64,000 nucleotides of DNA from Streptomyces sp. 130 (GTDB lineage: Bacteria > Actinomycetota > Actinomycetes > Streptomycetales > Streptomycetaceae), in assembly GCF_007096885.1 (NCBI RefSeq), contig NZ_VJNO01000005.1, positions 62,001 to 126,000 on the forward strand, in the 5' to 3' direction. The notes beneath the pieces were generated by a model. The model made no database searches, was not told the DNA's origin, and worked only from the letters and a program-made list of their open reading frames with translations. Both the position numbers and the translations under genes were made by a program. Of this stretch, positions 16,890 to 25,114 are shown piece after piece. Numbering within the stretch: position 1 is the first letter of the stretch; each line of letters opens with the position of its first letter.

Positions 16890-18245
16890 ATGCCGCCCGT
16901 CATACCCGAAACACTCGCCACCGCCTCCTTCCCGTACGCCGACAGCCCGCTCCTGCCCGCAGCCGTCCTGGCGATTGCCGCCGGCTCACTGCTCGCGGGC
17001 CTGAGGGCCCGACGCAGCCAACGCCTCCCCCATGATCGGAAGCGGCGCCCCTCGGCTGCCGTCGTCACCGCCACCGTGGCGGCGCTCGTGTGCACCGCCT
17101 ACAGCGCGGACACCAGCTGGCGGTTCGCCGCCCACTACCTCGACATGCGCAATACCGCCGAGCGCACCACGATGTTCTCCGCCGCAGAACTCGCCCTGTT
17201 CTCGATGGCACTGATGGCCCGGCAGAACCTGCACGGTCCACGGCAGACAGCCGGCCTGCCCGGAGTCCTGGTCTGGGTGATCACCGCCATGCAGACCATT
17301 CCCGCCTAGGCCGAGTCCGGCCCGGTCGGCGGCACCGTACGCGCCTTCGCCGGCCCGGTGATGGCGGCCGTGCTGTGGCACCTGGCTATGGGCATCGAAC
17401 TCCGCCAGCGCACTCCCGAAGCCGCCTCCCGTGGGCTCGGAGCTGTACTCACTCGGCAGGCCCGCGAGCGGCTGCTCGCCCGACTGGGGGTCTTCGAGCG
17501 GGACCAGGGCGCAGCTGAGATCATCCGCGATCGGGCCACGCAGCGGGCCGTCGCCCTGGCTACTCGCCTCGCCGAGATGACTCCCGGACAGCGGACCGAA
17601 CGGGCAGGCCGCCGCACCATACGTCGGCTTGCCAAGGCGCTCGCCCGCTCCGGCATCGATGCCGACCCGTTCCGGAACGAGCAGTTGCTGCGGCAGCTCG
17701 CCACCCGCCGTCAAGCAGCCGCGCTGGCCACCGTCGATCTGCCCGAGCGCTGGAGCCTGCCCGTCGGGCAGCCCGGATCCTCCCGGGCAGAAGCCGACGG
17801 GCAAGCGACCGACCACGATCGGGCAGACCGCGACGGGCCGGCAGAAGACCACGCCCGCCCGCACCCGTCAGATCCGATCGGCGGGACGCCCGACCCGGGC
17901 GCCAGCCGCAATCCCACCGACCACTCCAACCCGAAAACGGCCGCCCACTCGCGCCAGGTGTCGCACCCGCAAGACGACACTCCGCCTCCTACGGGCAGCA
18001 CCTCACTCACCCCATCGGCCAAGCCCCACACGCCGAAGCCAAAGCGGTCCGTGCGCAAGCCCAGCGCTTCCGACGAAGTCATCCTCGCGTCCGCCCGCCG
18101 CGTCTACGAGGAGACCGGCAGCGTCGGACGCGACCGTGTGGAGGACGCCGTGCGCGACGCCGGCTACAGCGTCTCCAGCAACGTCGTAGGCCGTGTTGTC
18201 CGCGAGTTCAAGTCTCGGATCGGGGCCGCACACGCAGATTCCTGA
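16890..18245 (+). pseudogene. SpdB-like spread/transfer membrane protein with in-frame amber
   Basis: Two open stretches, 16890-17309 and from 17310 to 18245, are in the same frame and separated only by TAG at 17307-17309. Read through, the protein continues VWVITAMQTIPA-stop-AESGPVGG, then GPVMAAVLWHLAMGIELR, a pattern I recognise from spread proteins of Streptomyces conjugative elements with four N-terminal membrane helices and a hydrophilic, Pro-rich tail. The family usually has an aromatic residue at the stop position. A helical module ends the protein (EVILASARRVYEETGSVGRD...). A GTG inside the second part could express a fragment. Likely inactive spread gene. Confidence 0.7.
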
Positions 18246-18294
18246 CCCAAGACCGCAACGACTCACCCCAGCGGTGACCTGAGACGGAGATCCC

Positions 18295-18909
18295 GTGCGC
18301 GACCCCCATCACGAACCCGCCGCATGCCAACAGCAGCCGACCACCCCAGCAGAAGGCGGAGCAAGTTGTCCCGGGAGCAATGCTCCCGGAATTCCCGCCC
18401 CAGGGGTGGCGGGACCGGCCCTGCGCCAGGGGGCGCCGGACCGGCAGGCTGCGACCGAGGGCGGACCGCAGCCAGGAGCGGGACGGCAGGCCGAGCCCCT
18501 TTCGCGGCGACGCCAGCGCGCCCGTCAGCCGAAGCCCCGAAAGCGCCTGCACCAGCCCAGCTGCCGCATGAACGACGCCGAGTACCAGCGCTTCACCGAC
18601 GCAGCCGCCCAGTGCCAGATGACCAATGCCGCCTTCCTCGCCTACGCAGTCGACAAGGCGGCCCGCGACCTGACCCGCACCGCGGCCGAGATCGCTACCG
18701 AGCGGGAAGTCCTTGATGAGGTGTTCGCCGCCCGCCGGCACCTGGGTCGGATTCATGGCCTGTTCAATCAGGTCGCCAAGGCACTCAACTCAGGTGCCGA
18801 CGCACCCCACCTCGATGCCACCGCTCAGGCCGTCCTGAACGCGGCCCGCCGGATGGAAGACGCCGCCGACACCCTGCTCGCCCACCGGGACGGTGGCTGC
18901 CCGGCATGA
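18295..18909 (+). CDS. mobC: MobC-like relaxosome accessory protein
   Basis: A 204-residue basic protein. The N-terminal 90 residues are low complexity (Pro/Ala/Arg). The second half has the MobC pattern: MNDAEYQRFTDAAAQCQMT near residue 92, FLAYAVDKAARDL, and LGRIHGLFNQVAKALNSG near 145-160. MobC proteins help the relaxase nick the transfer origin. Its stop overlaps the relaxase ATG (ATGA at 18906). The true start may be later than the GTG at 18295, because the conserved part begins about 90 codons in. Confidence 0.78.
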   Translation: MRDPHHEPAACQQQPTTPAEGGASCPGSNAPGIPAPGVAGPALRQGAPDRQAATEGGPQPGAGRQAEPLSRRRQRARQPKPRKRLHQPSCRMNDAEYQRFTDAAAQCQMTNAAFLAYAVDKAARDLTRTAAEIATEREVLDEVFAARRHLGRIHGLFNQVAKALNSGADAPHLDATAQAVLNAARRMEDAADTLLAHRDGGCPA

Positions 18910-20624
18910 TCCCTCGAATCCATAAGCGCGGCAGCGCGACGATCGGCCTCATCCGGTACCTGTACGGCCCCGGCACGCACGAGGAGCACATCGACCCACA
19001 CCTCGTGGCGGCCTTCGACCCGCTCATGCCCGACCCGGGCCGCGATCCGCAGGCCACCTACGGGCAGCTGCAGCGGCTGCTCGACCAGCCCGTCAACGCC
19101 CTGCCCGCCGGTCGACGCCCTGACAAGCACGTGTGGCACCTGTCCGTACGCGCCAGCCCTGAAGACCCGGTTCTGCCCGACGACGCCTGGGCAACCATCG
19201 CCCGCCGCATGGTCGCCGCCACCGGCATCGACCCCCAGGGCGACGACGCCACCTGCCGGTGGGCGGCCGTCCGGCACGCCGACGACCACATCCACATCGT
19301 CGCCACCCTGGTCCGCGACGACGGCCGCCGGCCCCGCCTGCACAACGAAGCCCGCCGCGCTCAGGCCGAGGCCCGCCTCATCGAGGCGGACTACAGCTTG
19401 CGCCGGGTCACGCCGGGCGATGGCACCGCCGCCAAGCGACCCACCAGCGCCGAACGCCATAAGGCCGAACGCCGAGGTCGACAACGCACCCCGCGCGAGG
19501 AGCTGCGGGAGGCGGTCCGGCGCTCGGTGGCCGGCGCCGGAAGCGAGGAGGAGTTCTTCGACCGCCTCGCCGGGGCCGGCCTGCTCGTGCGACGCCGTGT
19601 CGCACCGTCGGGCGACCCCCTCGGCTACACCGTCGCCCTCCCCGGCGACCGCAATGCCACGGGCAAGCCAGTCTTCTACTCCGGCTCCAAGCTCGCCCCG
19701 GATCTCTCCCTGCCCCGTATCCGCGAACGCTGGAACGGGAACCCTGACCACCCCGCCCAGCAGCCGGCCCTGCCGCCGGTGACCGGACCTGCATCCGCCC
19801 GTCGTCGCGCCACCAGCGCCGCCTGGCAGGCCCTGTTCGTCGTCGACCACGGCGAGAACGGCGTCGTCGCCGCGCAAATCGCCGCCACCGGGGAAGTGCT
19901 CGACGCCCTCGCCCAGACGTCTGCGGCCCACACCCGCCACGAGCTCCAAGCCGCAGCGGCCGCGTTCGAGCGCGCTTCCCGCTCTCACGTACGTGCCTCA
20001 CGCGGCCACGACCACGCCCTGCGCCGAGCCGCCCGTGACCTCGTGCAGAGTGGCCCAGCCTTCGGCCGAGGCGAGGACGGTGCCACCACCGCGATGGCCA
20101 TCGACATGCTCCTCTTTCTGGTCTCTGCCGCCGCTCACTGGCACGCCGGGAAGCAGCATGCCCAGCAGGCCGAAGCCGCGCACCGGGCTGCTGAACATCT
20201 CCGCGTGGCTTATCTGGCCGCCGCCGAGCGCCCGATGGCGGTCCTTCACCAGCGAGGCGTGCGCATGGCTCCCTCCCAGCAACACCGCCATGCCGCCCTC
20301 GTACGGCAAGCCCTGCCTGAACTGGCCCACTGGATCATCGCCGAACCCGGCTGGCACGCTCTCGTTGCCACTCTCGACGAAGTTCAGGCAGCCGGGCACA
20401 ACCCCACCACTCTGCTCACCGAGGCAGCGGCCCGTAGGGAACTGGGCACGGCGGCGCACATGAGTGACGTACTCGTGTGGCGGCTACGGAGGTCAGCCGA
20501 CCTTCCTGCCGACCCCCGGCACCTCCAGGTCCCGCCCACTCACGGGAAGCGCCCGGTCGCCGCATCCGAGCCAGTGCCCCGGAGCGAAGTCATGCCGCTG
20601 AATGGCTCCCCACGGCGACGCTGA
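18906..20624 (+). CDS. Relaxase/mobilization nuclease
   Basis: A 572-residue relaxase that should nick and covalently hold DNA at the transfer origin. The N-terminal domain has the three expected parts: IHKRGSATIGLIRYLYGPGT with a Tyr near residue 19, KHVWHLSVRA at 75-85, and the metal site HADDHIHIVATL near 125. The C-terminal half is helical and Ala-rich with no recognised motor or primase. It is coupled to mobC by ATGA. A 49-base piece matching 19881-19929 with two differences lies at 33483-33531 outside the island. With no TraB/FtsK gene in view, transfer would need another element's machinery. Confidence 0.85.
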   Translation: MIPRIHKRGSATIGLIRYLYGPGTHEEHIDPHLVAAFDPLMPDPGRDPQATYGQLQRLLDQPVNALPAGRRPDKHVWHLSVRASPEDPVLPDDAWATIARRMVAATGIDPQGDDATCRWAAVRHADDHIHIVATLVRDDGRRPRLHNEARRAQAEARLIEADYSLRRVTPGDGTAAKRPTSAERHKAERRGRQRTPREELREAVRRSVAGAGSEEEFFDRLAGAGLLVRRRVAPSGDPLGYTVALPGDRNATGKPVFYSGSKLAPDLSLPRIRERWNGNPDHPAQQPALPPVTGPASARRRATSAAWQALFVVDHGENGVVAAQIAATGEVLDALAQTSAAHTRHELQAAAAAFERASRSHVRASRGHDHALRRAARDLVQSGPAFGRGEDGATTAMAIDMLLFLVSAAAHWHAGKQHAQQAEAAHRAAEHLRVAYLAAAERPMAVLHQRGVRMAPSQQHRHAALVRQALPELAHWIIAEPGWHALVATLDEVQAAGHNPTTLLTEAAARRELGTAAHMSDVLVWRLRRSADLPADPRHLQVPPTHGKRPVAASEPVPRSEVMPLNGSPRRR

Positions 20625-20670
20625 ACCGCACGTTCCTGCCCTGCCGCACCAGCCCCACGCTCGTGGCGTC

Positions 20671-21084
20671 TCACGGAAGCTGGCTCGGCAGGGCAGCGTC
20701 GAGGTAGCGCTGCACCGGCTCGAACAGCCCGTACGGCACGTACTGAGGAATCTCACCGAGCGTGGCCCAGACCGTGTCGGCCACTTCACCAGCGCTCGCA
20801 ACGGCCGCCTCGCCCCCGACGGGCCGACATGCGATGTAGTGGATCTCCCTGCCCGTCAGAGGGTGCACTCTGCGTCCCAGCGCCTTCTGTGGGGCCACCC
20901 GTAGTCCGGTCTCTTCTTGGGTCTCACGTACGGCGGCGTCTTCGGGTGTTTCACCGGGTTCGATCTTTCCCGCCGGGAACTGCCATGACAGGGCGCCTTC
21001 CGTCACGCGTCGTTGTACGAGTAGAACGCGCGCGTCCCGAGCAACGATGGCAGCAGCGATCGCCACTTCTGCCCTGCTGGTCAC
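20671..21084 (-). CDS. Nudix hydrolase
   Basis: A 137-residue Nudix protein with a complete box GKIEPGETPEDAAVRETQEE (Gx5Ex7REVxEExG form) near residues 40-62, which hydrolyses nucleoside diphosphate derivatives. The GTG at 21084 is chosen because GGAGGGGGG precedes it; an ATG at 21123 would add 13 residues. It sits tail to tail with the relaxase. In pSAM2 the immunity factor Pif, which blocks transfer between carriers, has a Nudix signature; a similar role is conceivable here but rests only on position and fold. Confidence 0.82.
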   Translation of the reverse strand: MTSRAEVAIAAAIVARDARVLLVQRRVTEGALSWQFPAGKIEPGETPEDAAVRETQEETGLRVAPQKALGRRVHPLTGREIHYIACRPVGGEAAVASAGEVADTVWATLGEIPQYVPYGLFEPVQRYLDAALPSQLP

Positions 21085-21133
21085 AAGGGTTCCCCCCTCC
21101 AAGAGCCATCCCCTGATACACAACGCCGGGGCC

Positions 21134-22048
21134 TCACCCCTTGATGGGCAGGTCCCGGGCCGCGTAGTACGCCTGCAGCGCTGCCTCGCTGCCGGAGCCC
21201 AGGGCAGTCATGATCCGTTGGAAGCGGGCGGAGCGGAGGTCGCCGGCCACGATGAGGCGGGGGTGCTGGGCGGTGGGTGGGCAGTAGCCGTCCGTGCCAC
21301 GGATCAGGTCTCCGGGTGGGGCGGCGGGGGCGTTTCCCAGGCTGAGGAACGCCGCGTCCGCCGTGATCGTCCGGCGGACACCGTCCCTTCCCACTGCCTC
21401 GGCCGACAGCTGGGCACCTTCCCCACCGTGCAGCGTCAGGTGATCGGCGGGGAGGAGAGTGACTTGTGGGTCGTCGCGGATCTCGTCGGTCTTGTACGCG
21501 TCCGTCGCCGGGTACGCCACGAGCAGGCGCGTGTCCGTGGTCGGGTGGGCGCGCAGGAAAGTGCCGATCGGGCGGTCGCCGCCGAGGACGAGGAGGGTCC
21601 GGCCGTGGGCGTCGTCGGCGTCGGCCCGCCAGAGCACGGGCAGGGTCAGGCCGGCGGGGGCGGTGATCCAGGGCGCTTCGCTGGGCTGGAGAGGGCCGAC
21701 GCCCGTGGCGACGACGGCGTACGGGGCGGTGAGGGAAGCGCCCGTGTCCAACGTGGCGGCCACCTGGTCGTCGTCGGCGCGGAGCTCGGTGACGTACCGA
21801 CCGAGTTCGAGGCGGCACAGCTCCGTGCTCCTCAGCTCGGCAACGATGGCGTCGGCCAGCCCGGGGCCGCCGGTGTGGCCGCCGAGGACGTTGTTCAGGG
21901 CCGGAATCCGGTACAGGTTCCGGCACAGCCGGTCCGGCTCGACCAGAACCGAGCCCATGCCGACGCCGGCGGCCATACGTGCGGCAGCGCATCCGGCGGG
22001 GCCGCCGCCGATGATGATCAGATCCGTGTCGTGCAGCGTGTCGCCCAT
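21134..22048 (-). CDS. FAD-dependent oxidoreductase, thioredoxin-reductase fold (copy 1)
   Basis: A 304-residue flavoprotein. FAD site DLIIIGGGPAGCAAARMAA near the N terminus, an NAD(P) site LLVLGGDRPIGTFLRAHP near 160, and the C-terminal VAGDLRSARFQRIMTALGSG typical of thioredoxin-reductase-like enzymes. The redox CxxC of true thioredoxin reductases is absent, so it may belong to the group acting on other partners. The ATG at 22048 starts the conserved part. The isochorismatase-like gene is four bases upstream on the same strand. A near-identical second copy lies at 33550-34464. Confidence 0.85.
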   Translation of the reverse strand: MGDTLHDTDLIIIGGGPAGCAAARMAAGVGMGSVLVEPDRLCRNLYRIPALNNVLGGHTGGPGLADAIVAELRSTELCRLELGRYVTELRADDDQVAATLDTGASLTAPYAVVATGVGPLQPSEAPWITAPAGLTLPVLWRADADDAHGRTLLVLGGDRPIGTFLRAHPTTDTRLLVAYPATDAYKTDEIRDDPQVTLLPADHLTLHGGEGAQLSAEAVGRDGVRRTITADAAFLSLGNAPAAPPGDLIRGTDGYCPPTAQHPRLIVAGDLRSARFQRIMTALGSGSEAALQAYYAARDLPIKG

Positions 22049-22052
22049 GGGG

Positions 22053-22622
22053 CTATTCCAGCACCGGGGCCCCGGCGTACGCGGTGAGTTGACCGGCCAC
22101 GCGGTCCGTGGTGACAAGTTGGCCGGTTCCGATCAGGCGGCGGGCGACGACGAGGCCGGCGTCGTGTACGTCAGGACCGGCGTCGCTGGCGCAGGCGTCG
22201 GTGACGATCCAGGGTGCGTAGCCGTGTTCGAAGGCGTCGGCCGCGGACTTCAGGACGCAACTCTCGGTGGCGATCCCGCAGAAGACGAGGTCGGTCCAGC
22301 CGCCCCTGCAGACTAGTTCGGTTGCCTGGGGGGTGAAGAGCGTGTAGCCGGTCTTGTCGACGACCGCGTGCGCGCGGGCTGCCGCCTCCGCGAGTTCGGG
22401 GACGATGTCGGTTTCAGGTGGTTCTTGGAGTCGGCGCCACTGGAAGAAGCGCTCGTACGGGCTGTCCGGAAAGTTGAAGTACCGGGTGAAGACCACGGGT
22501 CGGCCGGCGCCGGTCCACTGGGCGACGAGATCGGAGACCGCAGGCACTGCGTGACGGCTTCGCTCGTTCACGAAGCCGTTCTGCATGTCGATCACGACCA
22601 GCGCGGCGCTGCCGATGTCCAT
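22053..22622 (-). CDS. Isochorismatase-family cysteine hydrolase
   Basis: A 189-residue hydrolase with the catalytic triad in place: Asp in LVVIDMQNGF (residue 12), Lys in VVDKTGYTLF (near 91) and Cys in ATESCVLKSAADAFE (near 124). The cis-peptide-type GIATESC loop is intact. Such enzymes cleave amides, imides or vinyl ethers; the substrate is not deducible. It forms a pair with the oxidoreductase downstream, a pairing preserved in the damaged duplicate beyond 33400, which supports joint function. Confidence 0.87.
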   Translation of the reverse strand: MDIGSAALVVIDMQNGFVNERSRHAVPAVSDLVAQWTGAGRPVVFTRYFNFPDSPYERFFQWRRLQEPPETDIVPELAEAAARAHAVVDKTGYTLFTPQATELVCRGGWTDLVFCGIATESCVLKSAADAFEHGYAPWIVTDACASDAGPDVHDAGLVVARRLIGTGQLVTTDRVAGQLTAYAGAPVLE

Positions 22623-22647
22623 CCGTTGCTTCTCCTGCCCTGTGTTC

Positions 22648-23802
22648 TCACCCGACGCCCTCTCGCAGAGCGTCCTGCGCGGCGCGCAGCCGTTCGGCCA
22701 GCCCGCTGGTCTTCATGATGGCCTCCCGCATCAGAACGTGTTGAGCGGTCTCCTGGGCTCGGGCGGTGGTGAGCCGGGAGGAGGCGGCACGCAGGAAGCG
22801 CCAGCCGTACTGCTCGGGCATGGAGGGGTCCTGGCCGTCCTCGATCATCTGCTGCACCTGGCGGGTGAAGCACCAGAGGGCTTGGACGGTCAGTTCGCAG
22901 GTGACCAACTCGTCGATGGTGAGGCTGCGCTCGCGGGAGTGGGACGCATAGGCGACGCCGGACCAGCCCGCGTAGGCGGTGGACACACCCCTTACGCCGA
23001 AGGACACGATGTCGGGGTGGTCGAAGCCGTTGGCGAGGAGAGACTCCTCGACCGCACCGCCCAGAGGAGCGGGGCCGTCCGAGGCGCCGCGGTCGACCAG
23101 GACAGAGGGCGTGGACAGCAGGCGCAGTGCGATGTCGTGGGTGTCGCCGGACCAGGGGCCCGAGGTGAGCCAGTAGAGGGAGAGGACGTATTCGGGGTTG
23201 GGAACGCGCGCGGGTTTCTCGTCCAGGAGGTCGCGGAGCTTGTCTCGTGCCCAGGGAAGGTCGGAGGCGTAGGAGCGGTACCGCCAGACCGCGAGGTCGG
23301 TGAGCGCGGCAGGCTGGTGCGGCTGAACGAGGTGAAAGACGGCCACCCCGCACGCGAAGACGTGAAGGACGCACTCCTGTGCCTCGGGGTGGTCGACGCG
23401 GGCCGAGGAGGACTCCAGCCACTCGCCGTGCGCACTCGGTCTCATGTGTGCACGGAGGCGGCCGGCGCGTTCGACGCCGATGAAAACTGGCAGGAACTTG
23501 TGGGAGTCGACTTCGATTCGGCCTGTCACGGGTGGAGCAGCGCCGTTCGTTCCCAGCGCCGCCGCGAACCGCGTCTGCGCTTCGCCCGACGCATGGTCGA
23601 GAGCGGTGTCGAGCACAGCCTGGGACTCGGCACGCGGCTGGTAACCCGCGCCACCGCCCTCCCAGTTCGACACGGTCCGGTCACTGACTCCGAGGTAGGC
23701 GGCGAAGTCACGCAGGCTCATGCGAAGAACCTCGCGCAGCAGCCGTGCTTCGCGCCCGGACCATCTCTGCACAGTCACCACCGTCGTACCCCCGTCCGTC
23801 AC
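22648..23802 (-). CDS. XRE-family regulator with large C-terminal domain
   Basis: A 384-residue protein. Residues about 10-60 form an HTH (LRDFAAYLGVSDRTVSNWE). The remaining 300 residues are a helical sensor-like region of the kind found in Streptomyces XRE regulators, ending in RLTTARAQETAQHVLMREAI. The GTG at 23802 is the longest start; a GTG at 23778 (MTVQRWSGREARLL) may be the real one, being closer to the HTH. It diverges from the Nudix gene at 23996 and is a natural candidate to control the cargo operon to its right or the gene pair to its left. Confidence 0.78.
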   Translation of the reverse strand: MTDGGTTVVTVQRWSGREARLLREVLRMSLRDFAAYLGVSDRTVSNWEGGGAGYQPRAESQAVLDTALDHASGEAQTRFAAALGTNGAAPPVTGRIEVDSHKFLPVFIGVERAGRLRAHMRPSAHGEWLESSSARVDHPEAQECVLHVFACGVAVFHLVQPHQPAALTDLAVWRYRSYASDLPWARDKLRDLLDEKPARVPNPEYVLSLYWLTSGPWSGDTHDIALRLLSTPSVLVDRGASDGPAPLGGAVEESLLANGFDHPDIVSFGVRGVSTAYAGWSGVAYASHSRERSLTIDELVTCELTVQALWCFTRQVQQMIEDGQDPSMPEQYGWRFLRAASSRLTTARAQETAQHVLMREAIMKTSGLAERLRAAQDALREGVG

Positions 23803-23995
23803 CTGGTGAAACGCCGAAACACCCCGTGCGGGCAGTCCTGTTCGGCATTACTGCGGCATTGCTGCAGCACCCGTGCGTCACACTCAGCGATCAGTTTGCA
23901 CCATGCTGTATTCACGAACCGGGGAAAGTGGCCACAGCCAAAAAAGCGCCTCTCCGCCCGTTCTCTCCGGTTTACACACCCAAGGAGCAAACGGC

Positions 23996-24463
23996 ATGAC
24001 CGACATCGTCAAGCGCAACGCACGCGCCATCCTTCTCGACGGCGACGAACTGGTCCTCATCAAGCGCACCAAGCCCGGCAGGGAGCCGTACTGGGTGTCG
24101 GTCGGCGGAGGCGTCGAGGACGAGGACGCGACCATCGAGGCGGCTCTGCACCGGGAGGTGTTCGAGGAGCTGGGCGGCAAGCTGAAGCGCGCCGAGCTCG
24201 TGCACCTCATCACCGACGCGCTGGAGGGAGGCGTCGGAGTCCAGCACATCTTCGCGGCGCGCCTGGAATCGATGGACCTGGCCGCACGGACGGGCACCGA
24301 GTTCGACAAGCCGGGGCGGGGCGGGTACGAGGTGGTCCGGGTGCCCTTCACCGCCCAGGCCGTCCGTGAGCTGAACCTGATGCCGCCGGAGCTGGCCGAG
24401 TTCATCGCCACGAACACCGACGCGATCGCCTCCGTCCTCGACACACCGATCCGCGAGGCATGA
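23996..24463 (+). CDS. Nudix hydrolase, first gene of the cargo operon
   Basis: A 155-residue Nudix protein with the box GGGVEDEDATIEAALHREVF and EELGG following. ATG 23996 is preceded by AAGGAG at the right distance, which decides against the longer frame from 23873. It is followed three bases later by the dTMP-kinase-like gene and begins an eight-gene run on the plus strand with overlaps of a few bases. It may remove or shape a nucleotide intermediate of the pathway encoded downstream. Confidence 0.87.
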   Translation: MTDIVKRNARAILLDGDELVLIKRTKPGREPYWVSVGGGVEDEDATIEAALHREVFEELGGKLKRAELVHLITDALEGGVGVQHIFAARLESMDLAARTGTEFDKPGRGGYEVVRVPFTAQAVRELNLMPPELAEFIATNTDAIASVLDTPIREA

Positions 24464-24466
24464 GCG

Positions 24467-25114
24467 ATGGAGCGGTTACCGGACTTCGTCAGCCTCAACG
24501 GCCCTGACAACGTCGGCAAGACGACTCACCTCGATCGGCTGGCCGCGCGCCGACACGCCTTTCAGCCGCTGGGGGCTGTCCACGAGCACGACCCCGAGCC
24601 CTGGGCGCGGGTAGCGGCCGGCGACTACGCCCGGTGGTGGTTCGAGACGTCCACGACGGTCGAGCTGACGGAGATGCTGCTTGTCGGTCACGCCAAGCGG
24701 GCCGCCGCACGCGAGCCCGGTCGTACGGGACTGCTGGACCGTGGCCTGCCCATGCTCCTCGCTGTGGCCACCGCGACATGCGTGGTCAAGGACGGGCTGA
24801 CGGTGGTCGAGGCGTTCAAGACCGTGACGGACATAGCCGGTTCGCGCGCCACCGCATCGGAGACCTCGGTGCTGCTGCTCGCGTCCTTCGACGCCGAGCG
24901 CAGTTACGCCATCACCAGCGCCCGCGAGGGCCGCCCGTGGACCGGAATCTACCCGGCCTATCAGAAGACACTGCACGCCGTTCTGCTTCACCAGGCCGGC
25001 CACGGCACGTACGCCGCCGTCGTGGACTGCGAGAACCGCTCCCTGGACGACGTGCACAGCGACGTACTCGATCACCTTGACCTCACTCCACTCACCGACG
25101 GGGGTCCCCGATGA
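24467..25114 (+). CDS. Thymidylate-kinase-like P-loop protein
   Basis: A 215-residue P-loop kinase: FVSLNGPDNVGKTTHLDRLA at residues 7-26 is a dTMP-kinase-type Walker A, and GRTGLLDRGLPML gives a DRG motif like the DR[YH] of that family. The rest diverges from housekeeping Tmk, and the length suits a nucleotide or small-molecule kinase. Stop and next start overlap (ATGA at 25111). Substrate unknown; a nucleoside monophosphate is the first guess. Confidence 0.7.
   Translation: MERLPDFVSLNGPDNVGKTTHLDRLAARRHAFQPLGAVHEHDPEPWARVAAGDYARWWFETSTTVELTEMLLVGHAKRAAAREPGRTGLLDRGLPMLLAVATATCVVKDGLTVVEAFKTVTDIAGSRATASETSVLLLASFDAERSYAITSAREGRPWTGIYPAYQKTLHAVLLHQAGHGTYAAVVDCENRSLDDVHSDVLDHLDLTPLTDGGPR

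Noticed and set aside
21134..22048. True thioredoxin reductase
   Set aside because: The CxxC redox pair is absent from the product, despite the overall fold.
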